From the NCBI GenBank assembly GCA_024364735.1, contig JAGFNQ010005270.1:213638-277637 (forward strand): a stretch of 64,000 nucleotides of DNA, in the 5' to 3' direction. Of the stretch, positions 22,380-33,690 are shown piece after piece. The notes below the pieces were generated by a model. It saw only the letters and a program-made list of their open reading frames with translations, was not told the origin of the DNA and did not search any database. The stretch comes from Boesenbergia rotunda. Lineage: Eukaryota; Streptophyta; Magnoliopsida; Zingiberales; Zingiberaceae. Positions within the stretch are counted from its first letter, which is position 1. Each line of letters opens with the position of its first letter. Position numbers and translations under genes: made by a program.

Positions 22380-24340
22380 ATCTCCCCCTTTTTGATTTAT
22401 GGCAAGCCAGTTCAAAAAGTTAAGTTGAAAGTATAACAGATTAAGCAATAAGGTTAAGACCAAATGAATTTAAGCAGAGTAAAAGAACCAGTGTAGTTTT
22501 GAATTGTAAAAAAATTTTATTTTCCCTTTTCCCTATAACCCAGAAGTATTGTGTTATATAACACTTAACTTTGACTTTTCCTCCCCCTTTGACATATATC
22601 AAAAAGATATTCATGGATGAACAAAATATCAGAGGGATTTTTGAGTTTTTCCAAAATAACTTTAAGTAATGAATTTCACAATTTCCCAAAAACATAGTCG
22701 TCAAAAAAACTTTAAGTAATAGATTTCATAATTTTTCAAAAAAAATGATGTTCAAAGTAATGGATGTTTTGAAAATGCATGAAGCTCCCCCTTAATGTGA
22801 CAACTCTTCTCCTTATATTTGAGGATATTTAAAAAAACTTGTAAAAGCTTGCAACATAATTTTCAAGAAAAACTTAATAGTAGATTACTTAGCCAACATT
22901 TTTAAAACAAATTTCCTTTAAAAAAAATTTCAACTTTTGCACACGAAGAAAAATTTCCTTGGAACATATTTTGTGCATTTAAGACTATTTTAAAAAAATC
23001 TTTAAATGGACAAGTTTTTACCAAAACAAAGATTTGTTTACTAAGAAAACATTACTTAGAAACATTTGCCCAAAATTTCCAAAGGTTTTGCTCAGACAAA
23101 CTTTGTTTACTAAGGAAAATTTTACTTAGGAATAAAACTATTTTAAAAATAAATGCACTTAGACAATTTTGAAGTTCTTTAGAAATTTTGAAAATACTTT
23201 GAAAAATGCTTAGACCAATTTTAAAGCACTTAGAAATACTTAGCTTTTTGTGAAAACGAAAAAAAAATTCTCTCTTTTCTATTTCTCTCCCCCTTGGCCA
23301 TATATCAATAAGGAGCTTTTGAAAGAAGATTTAAGAAAGAAATGTGTGTATCAGAGCTTATGAGTTTTGAAAAAAATACTTAGTATAATTCTGAAAGTAT
23401 AACAAGCAACTTAAATTGTACCAAAGAAAAACTCCACTTTGAAAAGTATTGTGAATTTTGAAAAAATATTTTGTATTTGTAGACAAGTCTTTAGAAAATT
23501 CACGCACTTAGAACACTATTGCCTTAGAAAAACTTTCATTTAGAAAAGATTTTTCGAAAGATTGCTCTTATAAAAATATTTTTATTTAACAAATAGTACA
23601 TTTGGAAGAATAAAAATGTTATGCAAAAGAAAATTTGGAACACATTTTCACTTTGAAAAAGATTGAAAAAATTGTTCTTTGAAACATGTTTAGTATTGCA
23701 CTTTTAAAAAATATTCGTACTTTGTAAACATTAGTGCTTTGAAACAATATTAGTACTTTTGAAGGTTGTTATGCATTTTTGACAAATATAAGTACTAATA
23801 AGTGCTCTTGAACAATGATATTTTGAAAACATAATACTTTACTTGACTTGGTTTCTTTTTTAGTCTGACACAATCCTAGGAAACCTTGTTAACTACAAGG
23901 ACATTTCCTTAAGTGTCTTGGAAATTCTCCAAACTCAAGTAAATATAATTTCTAAGAGTATTTCAAAACAATTTTATAAGCCACAAAAGTTTTGAAAAAT
24001 AGTATTTTGAAAGATAAATTACTTGTACTTTCAACAGGATTTTGAAAATGTAGTGCATGCAAATATATTATTTTGAAATGTTTAATAACTCTTTTAATAT
24101 GACCTCCCCCTAAACTTGACCCAGTCCTAGGAAGCTTGTTGACCATAAGTCCTCTTCCTCTGAGTCCTTAGGATTTGGTTCAGATCAAAAGAAACCCCAC
24201 TTAACTCACAATTTTAGAAATTTTCCAATTTTGGAAATACGTAAGTTTTCTTTGTACCAGAAACTTACAATTATTCTGAAAACGTATTTATGAAATCTCG
24301 CAATTTTGGGCACTTTCTTTTAAGAAAGTCTAGACAAATT
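22380..24340 (-). other. Polypurine tract and AT-rich non-coding 3' region of element G
   Basis: The first bases (22380-22393) are the polypurine tract of G read in reverse. The rest is AT-rich with repeated CTTAGAAA / TTTTGAAAA words and no ORF above about 90 codons. It resembles the non-coding stretch upstream of the 3' LTR in large copia elements. The right limit, where the leader of element B begins, is approximate. Confidence 0.55.
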
Positions 24341-24409
24341 CATGGACAGTTAATTGACAATTAAATTTGAATTGGTTTTTAAATTGACAACAAAATTCTT
24401 TATTTTGGA

Positions 24410-24573
24410 TTGAGCCTCGGGGAGCCGTCCAATTTAAAGTTAGTTGTTGTAATTTAATTTCCCAATTTTAATTGAAATTGTCATGTTTGATTTGGATTGA
24501 GCCTCGGGGAGCCGTCCAATTGGATTTACAACAAATTATTTTTCTTTGAGTATCTGAGCCTCGGGGAGCCACC
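24410..24573 (+). repeat. Three GAGCCTCGGGGAGCC repeats in the leader of element B
   Basis: GATTGAGCCTCGGGGAGCCG occurs at about 24412 and 24498, and a shorter TGAGCCTCGGGGAGCC near 24557. Each is followed by a short inverted word. They lie in a leader of about 1.3 kb upstream of gag, so they could be RNA structure or packaging elements; that is inference. Confidence 0.7.
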
Positions 24574-25675
24574 CTTAGAAAATGATTTGTTGTAATTAAT
24601 TAAATCCATGAATAAAATATGTTTAAGAGGTGATGCTCTTACATATTGTTGTCTCCAAAATTAATTAGGAAAATGATTTCCTATAGAGTTTCTTAAATGA
24701 GATTTTCATGAAAATAATATGTGGTTGAATTAAGGGATTTGTCTCTTAATTTAATAAGATTTGATTTAGAGAAATCAAAGTCTTAAAACATATTATTTCC
24801 GAAATTGATTATGACAATTTAGGAAATTGTTTCCCAAAACAATTCCTTAAATAAAGTATGAAATTAGAATTAGGAAATCCGGTTCCTAATTCAAATAATG
24901 AGACTTGATAAATTAAGTCACATACGTACTTTATTAAGGAAATCGTTAGTCATGACATAATTCTATGTCATGAATGTGCTTAGAAAAGAAAGGATGAGAC
25001 CCAAAACCCCTTACAAAATATTAAGGCCAACACCTTCCATTAATATGGTTAGAATCGGAGTTTTGTTTCTTGTTTGGGTTGATGGACACATCCATGCCCG
25101 GCTTGAACCTCAACATGTTCAAACCATGGAATTAGTTTATTTATAATATAGTTGGAGTCAGAGGTCAATCCTTAGTTTTGGTTGTTGGACACATCCAAGC
25201 CTGACTAAACGGTTGAATGAGCTCCAACCATATTAAAACTATTTCTTGATTAATGGGTCAGCCTTAAGCTTGGAGCATCGATTTGTTGTGCCACAGCCAA
25301 GGTCGATGCAAAGAGAGGTGCAGTTGGGTACTATGTATAAAGTTGCATAGTTGTTAATGAGTTAACAACCTAATGATTTATGCAAACATTCAATTAGTTG
25401 ATAGCATAAAGTGATAATTACATATATGTGATGTGTAATCGGTATAATTACCTACCTTCATAGCTAAGAAAAACTTGATGGCCACAGCCATGGTTGTTTT
25501 TATCTATGGTTGGATATCAACCTATTTGGAGATGCTCCTACAATCTCCCGAATTGATAAAAGGGGTTATTCAATTTGATAAATAAATAGGATTTTTAATT
25601 AATGTATATTGATACATTCTTTAATCATTCTTCTCACATAAGCTCAATTTGTATTTCTAGGTTAATCACTCAATC

Positions 25676-26917
25676 ATGTCTTCTCTGAATTTGCGTTCCA
25701 TTTTGGACACCAATAAACTGACTGGGCCAAACTTCATGGACTGGCTTCGAAACCTGAGGATAGTCCTCAAGTCAGAGAAGCTTGCTTATGTCCTTGAAGA
25801 TCAACTTCCTAACCAACCTCCTGAAGGTGCAACTCCAGACCAGCTAGTGGCCTATCAGGAACGTGTGACCGATTCTGAACTTGCGAGTTTCATCATGCTA
25901 GCCTCTATGATACCTGAGCTGCAAAAGCAGCATGAGCATATGGATGCTTATACCATCATCTTCCATCTTCATGAGTTGTTTGAAGAGCAGGCGAGATCCG
26001 AAAGGTTCGAAGTCTCCAGACTCCTCTTCACCACTAAGATGCAGGAAGGCACTTCTGCCTCGCAGTTTGTGCTAAAGATGTTGGGGTACATTGAGCGACT
26101 AAACACACTCGATTTTGCAATGGATCATGAACTAAGTATTGACTTAATTATGAGTTGTTTGCCCAAAAGTTATTCACAATTTTTGATGAACTATCGGATG
26201 AACAAACTAGAGACCACCATTCCCGAGTTGCTCAACCTGCTGAAGATTGTGGAGCCTTCTGTACAGCCGGATCAAAAGGCGGTACTGTTAGTTGGTTCCT
26301 CGAAGAAAGGTTCTAAGAGGAAGGCCAAAGAATAGAATAAAGGAAAGAAGAAAAAGGCCAAAAAGACTGAAAAGAAACCAAAAGGAACTTGCCATCATTG
26401 TGGCAAGGAGGGTCACTGGCGAAGAAACTGCAAGATTTATCTTGAGTCCATGAAGAATAAGGCATCCGATGCCCCATCCTCTTCAGGTATCTTCGTTATT
26501 GAATGCCACTCTATTTCCTCAAATACCTGGGTACTTGATACCGGGTGTAGCTCACATATATGTAATGACATACAGGGGCTAAGGAATAGAAGAAGACTCG
26601 TCAGGGGAGAAGCGGATTTGCGAGTTGGAAATGGATCAAAGATTGCTGCTGTTGCCATCGGAACATATTTGCTAAAGCTCCCGACTGGACGTGTCTTAGA
26701 ATTGGATAATTGTTATTTTGTTCCTTCGTTAATAAAGAACATTGTATCTATTTCATGTTTGAATGAAAAGGGTTATCATTTAACTTTTAGTAACAATTGT
26801 TGTTACATAACTTTAAATGGCGTTCTTTTTGGGAATGGAACTTTGTGCAATGGTATCTACACGTTAGATTTATCCAGTGACGTTTTCAATATCGAAGTTA
26901 GCAACAAACGTGCTTGA
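25676..26917 (+). pseudogene. Gag-protease of copia element B with two in-frame stops
   Basis: Gag starts at 25676 (MSSLNLRSILDTNKLTGPNF), with the copia gag motif FMDWLRNLRIVLKSEK. The frame stays open to a TAG at 26333-26335 and then continues in the same frame: a Lys-rich stretch, the zinc knuckle CHHCGKEGHWRRNC (a perfect CCHC) and protease WVLDTGCSSHIC. A TGA at 26915-26917 ends this part and the frame again continues into integrase. Only two point stops separate it from a full polyprotein. Whether the TAG is decay or suppressed is unknown; decay is simpler. Confidence 0.85.
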
Positions 26918-28956
26918 ATAGATAATCGAATAGACTCCTACACTTGGCATTGTCGTCTTGGCCATGTAAGTAAGAAACGCATGATCGAATTACACCGATG
27001 TGGAATTTTGGAATCATTTGAATCCGGTTCATTTGATACATGCGAATCATGCTTAAAAGGCAAGATGACCAAATTACCCTTTTCCGGAAAAGGTAATCCA
27101 GTGGGAGAATTGCTTGGTCTAATACATACTGATGTATGTGGACCAATGTCAACTCTTGCACAAGGAGGCTATAGCTACTTCATCGCCTTTATCGATGATC
27201 ACTCACGATTCGGGTACGTGTTCTTAATGAAACACAAATCTGAAGCCTTTGAGAAATTCAAAGAGTTCAGAAATGAAGTAGAGAAACAGCTTGGCAAAAG
27301 TATTAAAATACTTCGATCCGATCGGGGTGGTGAATACTTAAGTCAAGAGTTTCAAGATTATCTTAGGGACAATGGGATATTATCCCAATGGACTCCGCCG
27401 TATACACCACAGCATAATGGTGTATCTGAGAGGCGTAACCGAACCTTGATGGACATGGTTAGGTCGATGATGAATCATGCAACTCATCCAAAATCCTTTT
27501 GGGGCTATGCACTTAAGACAGCTGTTTACTTGCTAAACAGAGTCCCGACCAAGGTAGTCTCTACTACTCCATATGAGACATGGAATAGTAAGAAACCCCA
27601 CTTAACTTACCTTAAGATATGGGGTTGTCCTGCTTATGTGAAGCAGATTGTATCAGACAAATTGGATGCTAAGTCTGATAAATGTCTATTTATTGGATAC
27701 CCTAAGGAAACGAAGGGTTACCAATTCTATCATCCCTTGGAACAAAAGGTGTTTGTTTCAAGGCATGCTGTATTTCTGGAAAAAGAATTTCTTTACAAGA
27801 AAACAGTGGGAGTGACATTGAACTTGATGAAGTTCAAGAAACTCCAATAGACATTACAGAGACACTTAGTCTAGACCACAACCAATACCTCATAATGATG
27901 AGCTATCAGTTGAACCTAAAACTACACTACCTCTTCGTAGATCTGATAGGACACGCAATATTCCAGAGAGATACGGAATTCTCGTAAGTGAATCGAACGA
28001 CGTGTTACTCATAAGCGATGACGAACCTATCAATTATGAAGACGTTCTGAAAAGTTCAGAGAGGGACAAATGGCTTGAGGCCATGAAGTCGGAAATGGAT
28101 TCCATGTACGAAAACCAAGTATGGGACTTGGTTAACCCACCTGAAGGGATTAAGCCCATAGGGTGCAAGTGGGTTTTCAAGAAGAAAACCGACATGGAAG
28201 GTAATGTTGTTACCTTTAAGGCTAGATTAGTGGCAAAAGGATATCGTCAGAAGCAAGGAATTGATTATGACGAAACCTATTCGCCAGTAGCTATGCTTAA
28301 ATCCATTTGGATGCTCCTAGCCATAGCAGCTCATTATGATTATGAGATATGGCAAATGGATGTGAAAACAGCTTTCCTTAATGGAAACCTGCTTGAGGAT
28401 GTATACATGATACAACCTGAAGGTTTTACATCGGTTGATAAAACCAAAGTATGCAAGCTTCGACGATCCATATATGGACTGAAGCAAGCATCTAGGAGCT
28501 GGAACATCCGTTTTGATGAGACAATAAAAAGTTTGATTTCTCACAAAATCCAGACGACCTTGTGTGTACAAGAAGGTTAGTGGGAGTGCAGTCGTATTCC
28601 TAGTATTATATGTTGAATGAATCTTACTTATAGGAAACGATATATCAGTCTTACAGACAGTTAAAATTTGGTTGTCCAAAACTTTCTCCATGAAAGACCT
28701 GGGAGAAGCAACTTATATCCTTGGGATTAGATCTATAGAGATAGATCAAAACGGTTGCTTGGTCTTTCGCAGTCTACATATATAGACCGAGTGCTAAAAA
28801 GGTTTAGCATGTCGGAATCCAAGAAAGGTTACCTTCCATCAGGCATGGGATCAACCTTTCAAAGTCTATGTGTCCGCGCACAGAAGACGAGAGGATTTGC
28901 ATGAATAAGATTCCTTATGCATCCGCAATAGGATCTATCATGTATGCTATGTTATG
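26918..28956 (+). pseudogene. First copy of integrase-RT of element B, with frameshifts
   Basis: Integrase reads WHCRLGHVSKKR (pre-integrase), then HTDVCGPM, RSDRGGEY and HNGVSERRNR, giving the D, D and E of the catalytic triad. The frame breaks by single-base losses at about 27793, 27874, 28530, 28553, 28728 and 28838 relative to the second copy. RT YVDD is also corrupted (about 28610-28622). The copy stops at the N at 28957. Differences are concentrated in its right half. Confidence 0.85.
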
Positions 28957-28957
28957 N
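28957..28957. other. Single N, probable contig junction
   Basis: This is the only ambiguous base I noticed in the window. It lies exactly between the two copies of a 2.1-kb direct repeat. Confidence 0.9.
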
Positions 28958-29042
28958 GCAATGGTATCTACACGTTAGATTTATCCAGTGACGTTTTCAT
29001 ATCGAAGTTAGCAACAAACGTGCTTGAATAGATAATCGAATA

Positions 29043-31703
29043 GACTCCTACACTTGGCATTGTCGTCTTGGCCATGTAAGTAAGAAACGCATGATCGAAT
29101 TACACCGATGTGGAATTTTGGAATCATTTGAATCCGGTTCATTTGATACATGCGAATCATGCTTAAAAGGCAAGATGACCAAATTACCCTTTTCCGGAAA
29201 AGGTAATCCAGTGGGAGAATTGCTTGGTCTAATACATACTGATGTATGTGGACCAATGTCAACTCTTGCACAAGGAGGCTATAGCTACTTCATCGCCTTT
29301 ATCGATGATCACTCACGATTCGGGTACGTGTTCTTAATGAAACACAAATCTGAAGCCTTTGAGAAATTCAAAGAGTTCAGAAATGAAGTAGAGAAACAGC
29401 TTGGCAAAAGTATTAAAATACTTCGATCCGATCGGGGTGGTGAATACTTAAGTCAAGAGTTTCAAGATTATCTTAGGGACAATGGGATATTATCCCAATG
29501 GACTCCGCCGTATACACCACAGCATAATGGTGTATCTGAGAGGCGTAACCGAACCTTGATGGACATGGTTAGGTCGATGATGAATCATGCAACTCATCCA
29601 AAATCCTTTTGGGGCTATGCACTTAAGACAGCTGTTTACTTGCTAAACAGAGTCCCGACCAAGGTAGTCTCTACTACTCCATATGAGACATGGAATAGTA
29701 AGAAACCCCACTTAACTTACCTTAAGATATGGGGTTGTCCTGCTTATGTGAAGCAGATTGTATCAGACAAATTGGATGCTAAGTCTGATAAATGTCTATT
29801 TATTGGATACCCTAAGGAAACGAAGGGTTACCAATTCTATCATCCCTTGGAACAAAAGGTGTTTGTTTCAAGGCATGCTGTATTTCTGGAAAAAGAATTT
29901 CTTTTACAAGAAAACAGTGGGAGTGACATTGAACTTGATGAAGTTCAAGAAACTCCAATAGACATTACAGAGACACTTAGTCTAGACCCACAACCAATAC
30001 CTCATAATGATGAGCTATCAGTTGAACCTAAAACTACACTACCTCTTCGTAGATCTGATAGGACACGCAATATTCCAGAGAGATACGGAATTCTCGTAAG
30101 TGAATCGAACGACGTGTTACTCATAAGCGATGACGAACCTATCAATTATGAAGACGTTCTGAAAAGTTCAGAGAGGGACAAATGGCTTGAGGCCATGAAG
30201 TCGGAAATGGATTCCATGTACGAAAACCAAGTATGGGACTTGGTTAACCCACCTGAAGGGATTAAGCCCATAGGGTGCAAGTGGGTTTTCAAGAAGAAAA
30301 CCGACATGGAAGGTAATGTTGTTACCTTTAAGGCTAGATTAGTGGCAAAAGGATATCGTCAGAAGCAAGGAATTGATTATGACGAAACCTATTCGCCAGT
30401 AGCTATGCTTAAATCCATTTGGATGCTCCTAGCCATAGCAGCTCATTATGATTATGAGATATGGCAAATGGATGTGAAAACAGCTTTCCTTAATGGAAAC
30501 CTGCTTGAGGATGTATACATGATACAACCTGAAGGTTTTACATCGGTTGATAAAACCAAAGTATGCAAGCTTCGACGATCCATATATGGACTGAAGCAAG
30601 CATCTAGGAGCTGGAACATCCGTTTTGATGAGACAATAAAAAAGTTTGATTTCTCACAAAATCCAGACGAACCTTGTGTGTACAAGAAGGTTAGTGGGAG
30701 TGCAGTCGTATTCCTAGTATTATATGTTGATGACATCTTACTTATAGGAAACGATATATCAGTCTTACAGACAGTTAAAATTTGGTTGTCCAAAACTTTC
30801 TCCATGAAAGACCTGGGAGAAGCAACTTATATCCTTGGGATTAGAATCTATAGAGATAGATCAAAACGGTTGCTTGGTCTTTCGCAGTCTACATATATAG
30901 ACCGAGTGCTAAAAAGGTTTAGCATGTCGGAATCCAAGAAAGGTTACCTTCCCATCAGGCATGGGATCAACCTTTCAAAGTCTATGTGTCCGCGCACAGA
31001 AGACGAGAGGATTTGCATGAATAAGATTCCTTATGCATCCGCAATAGGATCTATCATGTATGCTATGTTATGTACAAGACCCGATGTATCGTATGCTTTG
31101 AGCGTCACAAGCAGATACCAGTCGGATCCAGGAATGGATCATTGGGTGGCTGTTAAGACAATCCTTAAGTACTTAAGAAGAACTAAGGATGTGTTCCTAA
31201 TATATGGAGAAGGAGATATGGTAATACGTGGGTATACAGATGCCAGTTTCCAGACAGATAAGGATGACTCCAAATCTCAGTCTGGATACGTATTTACTTT
31301 GAATGGAGGCGCAGTAAGTTGGAAAAGTTCCAAACAAGACACCGTAGCGGATTCCACCACGGAAGCGGAATATATCGCAGCTTCGGAAGCAGCAAAGGAA
31401 GCAGTCTGGATCAAGAAGTTCGTCTTCGAACTTGGCGTGGTTCCAACCATTGATGATGCAGTGCCGGTTTACTGCGACAACAATGGAGCTATTGCACAAG
31501 CAAAGGAACCAAGGTCTCATCAGCGATCCAAACACGTGCTTCGCCGCTATCATCTGATCAGAGAGATTATAAGTAGGAATGATATACAAATTGAGAAAAT
31601 TCCCACTGAAAGGAATTTAGCGGATCCTTTAACAAAGGCCTTGCCTCAGAGCAAGTTTGAGGGTCATGTTAGAGCTTGTGGTATTGGATACCGGAGCGAT
31701 TGA
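29043..31703 (+). CDS. Integrase-RT-RNase H of copia element B (intact 870-codon frame from 29091)
   Basis: From the methionine at 29091 the frame is open to TGA at 31701-31703. In order it has integrase with D (HTDVCGPM), D (RSDRGGEY) and E (NGVSERRN), a linker, RT (NQVWDLVNPPEGIKPIGCKW, then YVDDILLIG) and RNase H (RGYTDASFQ, TEAEYIAASEAA, DNNGA, ADPLTKAL). All visible catalytic residues are present. It is the downstream part of a polyprotein whose normal start is gag, so the methionine is not a real start. The preceding bases (29043-29090) carry the pre-integrase WHCRLGHV. Polypurine tract and LTR follow within 25 bp. If the duplication is an assembly artefact, this is the true copy. Confidence 0.85.
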   Translation, partial: DSYTWHCRLGHVSKKRMIELHRCGILESFESGSFDTCESCLKGKMTKLPFSGKGNPVGELLGLIHTDVCGPMSTLAQGGYSYFIAFIDDHSRFGYVFLMKHKSEAFEKFKEFRNEVEKQLGKSIKILRSDRGGEYLSQEFQDYLRDNGILSQWTPPYTPQHNGVSERRNRTLMDMVRSMMNHATHPKSFWGYALKTAVYLLNRVPTKVVSTTPYETWNSKKPHLTYLKIWGCPAYVKQIVSDKLDAKSDKCLFIGYPKETKGYQFYHPLEQKVFVSRHAVFLEKEFLLQENSGSDIELDEVQETPIDITETLSLDPQPIPHNDELSVEPKTTLPLRRSDRTRNIPERYGILVSESNDVLLISDDEPINYEDVLKSSERDKWLEAMKSEMDSMYENQVWDLVNPPEGIKPIGCKWVFKKKTDMEGNVVTFKARLVAKGYRQKQGIDYDETYSPVAMLKSIWMLLAIAAHYDYEIWQMDVKTAFLNGNLLEDVYMIQPEGFTSVDKTKVCKLRRSIYGLKQASRSWNIRFDETIKKFDFSQNPDEPCVYKKVSGSAVVFLVLYVDDILLIGNDISVLQTVKIWLSKTFSMKDLGEATYILGIRIYRDRSKRLLGLSQSTYIDRVLKRFSMSESKKGYLPIRHGINLSKSMCPRTEDERICMNKIPYASAIGSIMYAMLCTRPDVSYALSVTSRYQSDPGMDHWVAVKTILKYLRRTKDVFLIYGEGDMVIRGYTDASFQTDKDDSKSQSGYVFTLNGGAVSWKSSKQDTVADSTTEAEYIAASEAAKEAVWIKKFVFELGVVPTIDDAVPVYCDNNGAIAQAKEPRSHQRSKHVLRRYHLIREIISRNDIQIEKIPTERNLADPLTKALPQSKFEGHVRACGIGYRSD

Positions 31704-31723
31704 CATTAGGCCAAGTGGGAGTT

Positions 31724-33571
31724 TGTTAGTGATATGAGAGAAGTGTCCTAAGGCAATCGCCTTATGATTGTAAACATTTATTTTAATAAATGATAATTCA
31801 CTATTTGAGTATACATGTTTGTATTTGATTGGGATCTTAAACTCATCTACTGAATGTCCGCAATACAACTCACAGCATAAGAGAATTTGTGATGGGATCA
31901 CAACTTGTGATTATCTCTAAATGTGCAAATGTGAAGTATTGAAAATATCCCTAGTCAATGAATTGATAAATACGGACACTATCAATTCTGTTGAGACTAG
32001 CATGGGTTATTCTCTAATCAGCTGATTCTCACTGGCTGGTGACATTGGGATGTCCAGAGATAAACATGGATGCTAGTTAAGGGAATTAGTTCATTGGAGT
32101 GACTAGCTGTAAGACTTCATATGGTTATCTATATATATATGTCAATGAAGTTCTTACTGCGGCTTAAGTGCGATGTTCCTTTGACTTACGGTGTTCAAGT
32201 CATCTTGGTCATGGAGACTTATACTTTAACATCTTAAGCAAACATCTCCAAGGAGGTGTGGACCCAGGATGATTGGGTATAAGCTGAAGTGCCTGAAGAT
32301 GTTTAAACAGCCTACAAAGGATTCACCACTCCTTGCGAGGAGATGTATACCCAGGCCTATCGTCGGATTGTTACTCAAAACCTCTGGCCAGAGTATATCA
32401 TGTTTAGAGTGCGAGTCTCTTAAATACATGAGAGTAATTAGAAATCCAAAGGACGAGAAAGAAACTACTTGGGCTAGGTGTGACGTAGTCAGTCTAGTGG
32501 GGACTGACACAAACATACCATGTCCTGAACCAAGTGGGTATAAGATGGTGAAGGGAATGATGCACGATTCTTTAAATTGATATATAAAGAAATTTATATA
32601 AAGAGATTTATAAAGAAATTTGTAGTAAATTTATTCTTTTTATGGAAATTAAAATGAACCATGAATTGGTTTAATTTTAATTTATAAAATCAATTATGAA
32701 TTGATTAATCCATGATAAGAAAATTTTATACAAATTTATTCCATAATTAAAAGGGAAAGAGAATTTGTTTTATTATAAAGTTAGTTATAATAAAAACTAA
32801 GAATAACGGAATAAGTCATAAGAAACTTTATAAGATAAATTTCTTATGATAACTAATTCCGTTAATTCTGTTAAGAGGGAGACTTGGCAAGGGAGAGGCT
32901 ACTATATAAAGGAACCAAAGGCAAGCCCTTAATTCCAATCGATAGAGCTATCAAGAGATTAATTCTCTCCATCTCTCTCTCTTATTCTCTTCCTCTCTTC
33001 CCCTTCTCCACCCTAGGGCCGGCGCCCCTTGAGCGAATTAGGGCCGGCGCCCCTTCATCCACCTAGGGCCGGCGCACTTCTTTCCTTAGGGTTGGTTGCC
33101 GTGAGCCATCAAGAAGAAGGAGAAGCCAACCAAGAAGAAGAAGAAGCAGATCATCTCTCCTTCCTTCCCGGAATTTGGATTCCGATTCTTGGTGGTTAGT
33201 TTCCTATCTTTTCTCTTGATCTTCTAGTTGTGTCTTCGGAGAATCTAGTAGTTCTCGTCGACACAAAACTCGTGGCTTTGCGAAGTCATCCCGAAGAGAA
33301 CTCGGCGTGGACGCGAATAGAGGCGGAGCTTCCAAGGGACGCTATGGTTGGATCTCGTCCCCTTACTTCGAGTTATGAGAGGTACTTAGTAAATTTGTTT
33401 ACTTTTCCGCAAAGTTTTAATTTATGATTATGTCAACACATCATAAGGTTGCATGCTAGATACGTGGTTAAAATAATTTAGGAAATTATTTTATGCTAAT
33501 TCTTCCGCTGCACGTAAAAATTTAAAATTTTACGAACCCGTATCCTTGTCGACATGCACCCGGTCCCAACA
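31724..33571 (+). mobile_element. 3' LTR of copia element B, 1,848 bp
   Basis: It starts TGTTAGTGATATGAG right after the polypurine tract and ends CCGGTCCCAACA. A TATA box, CTACTATATAAAGGAACC, is near 32899-32916. Three AGGGCCGGCGC repeats follow at 33014-33075. It is not present on the 5' side of the element. Confidence 0.82.
32901..32914 (+). promoter_or_regulatory. TATA box in the LTR of element B
   Basis: ACTATATAAAGGAA, about two thirds into the LTR. Confidence 0.6.
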
Positions 33572-33690
33572 GCACCAACCTCGATTAACGAAAAAGAAAA
33601 GAAATAAAATGAAAAAAATTTCATAAATCCGAAAAAAACTCCCAAATTGGTGGTTGCACCAAATTTGAGCTTCCCCGCTATGATACCACT
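33572..33690 (-). promoter_or_regulatory. Primer binding site and leader stub of element G
   Basis: Reading on the minus strand from the LTR, two bases are followed by TGGTATCATAGC (33677-33688), which resembles the plant iMet-tRNA PBS TGGTATCAGAGC with one change. About 107 bp of G's leader remain before element B begins. Confidence 0.75.

Larger units (their letters stand above)
26848..31072 (+). repeat. 2.1-kb direct duplication flanking the N
   Basis: Positions 26848-28956 and 28958-31072 are near identical (integrase to RT). They start with the same GCAATGGTATCTACACG and end with the same ATGCTATGTTATG. Confidence 0.92.
24340..33571 (+). mobile_element. Angela/Tork-type copia retrotransposon B, missing its 5' LTR
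   Basis: The order is a leader (about 24340-25675), gag, protease, integrase, RT, RNase H, polypurine tract (CCAAGTGGGAGTT, 31711-31723) and 3' LTR (31724-33571). No copy of the LTR start TGTTAGTGATATGAG and no PBS is found left of gag. Integrase, part of RT and flanks are present twice around an N at 28957. The right flank after the LTR is GCACC; no matching GCACC is seen at the left. The element lies inside G. Confidence 0.75.

Noticed and set aside
27850..28002. Natural frameshift between integrase and RT of element B
   Set aside because: The second copy reads through without a shift; the first copy has single-base losses near a contig junction, so programmed frameshifting is not supported.
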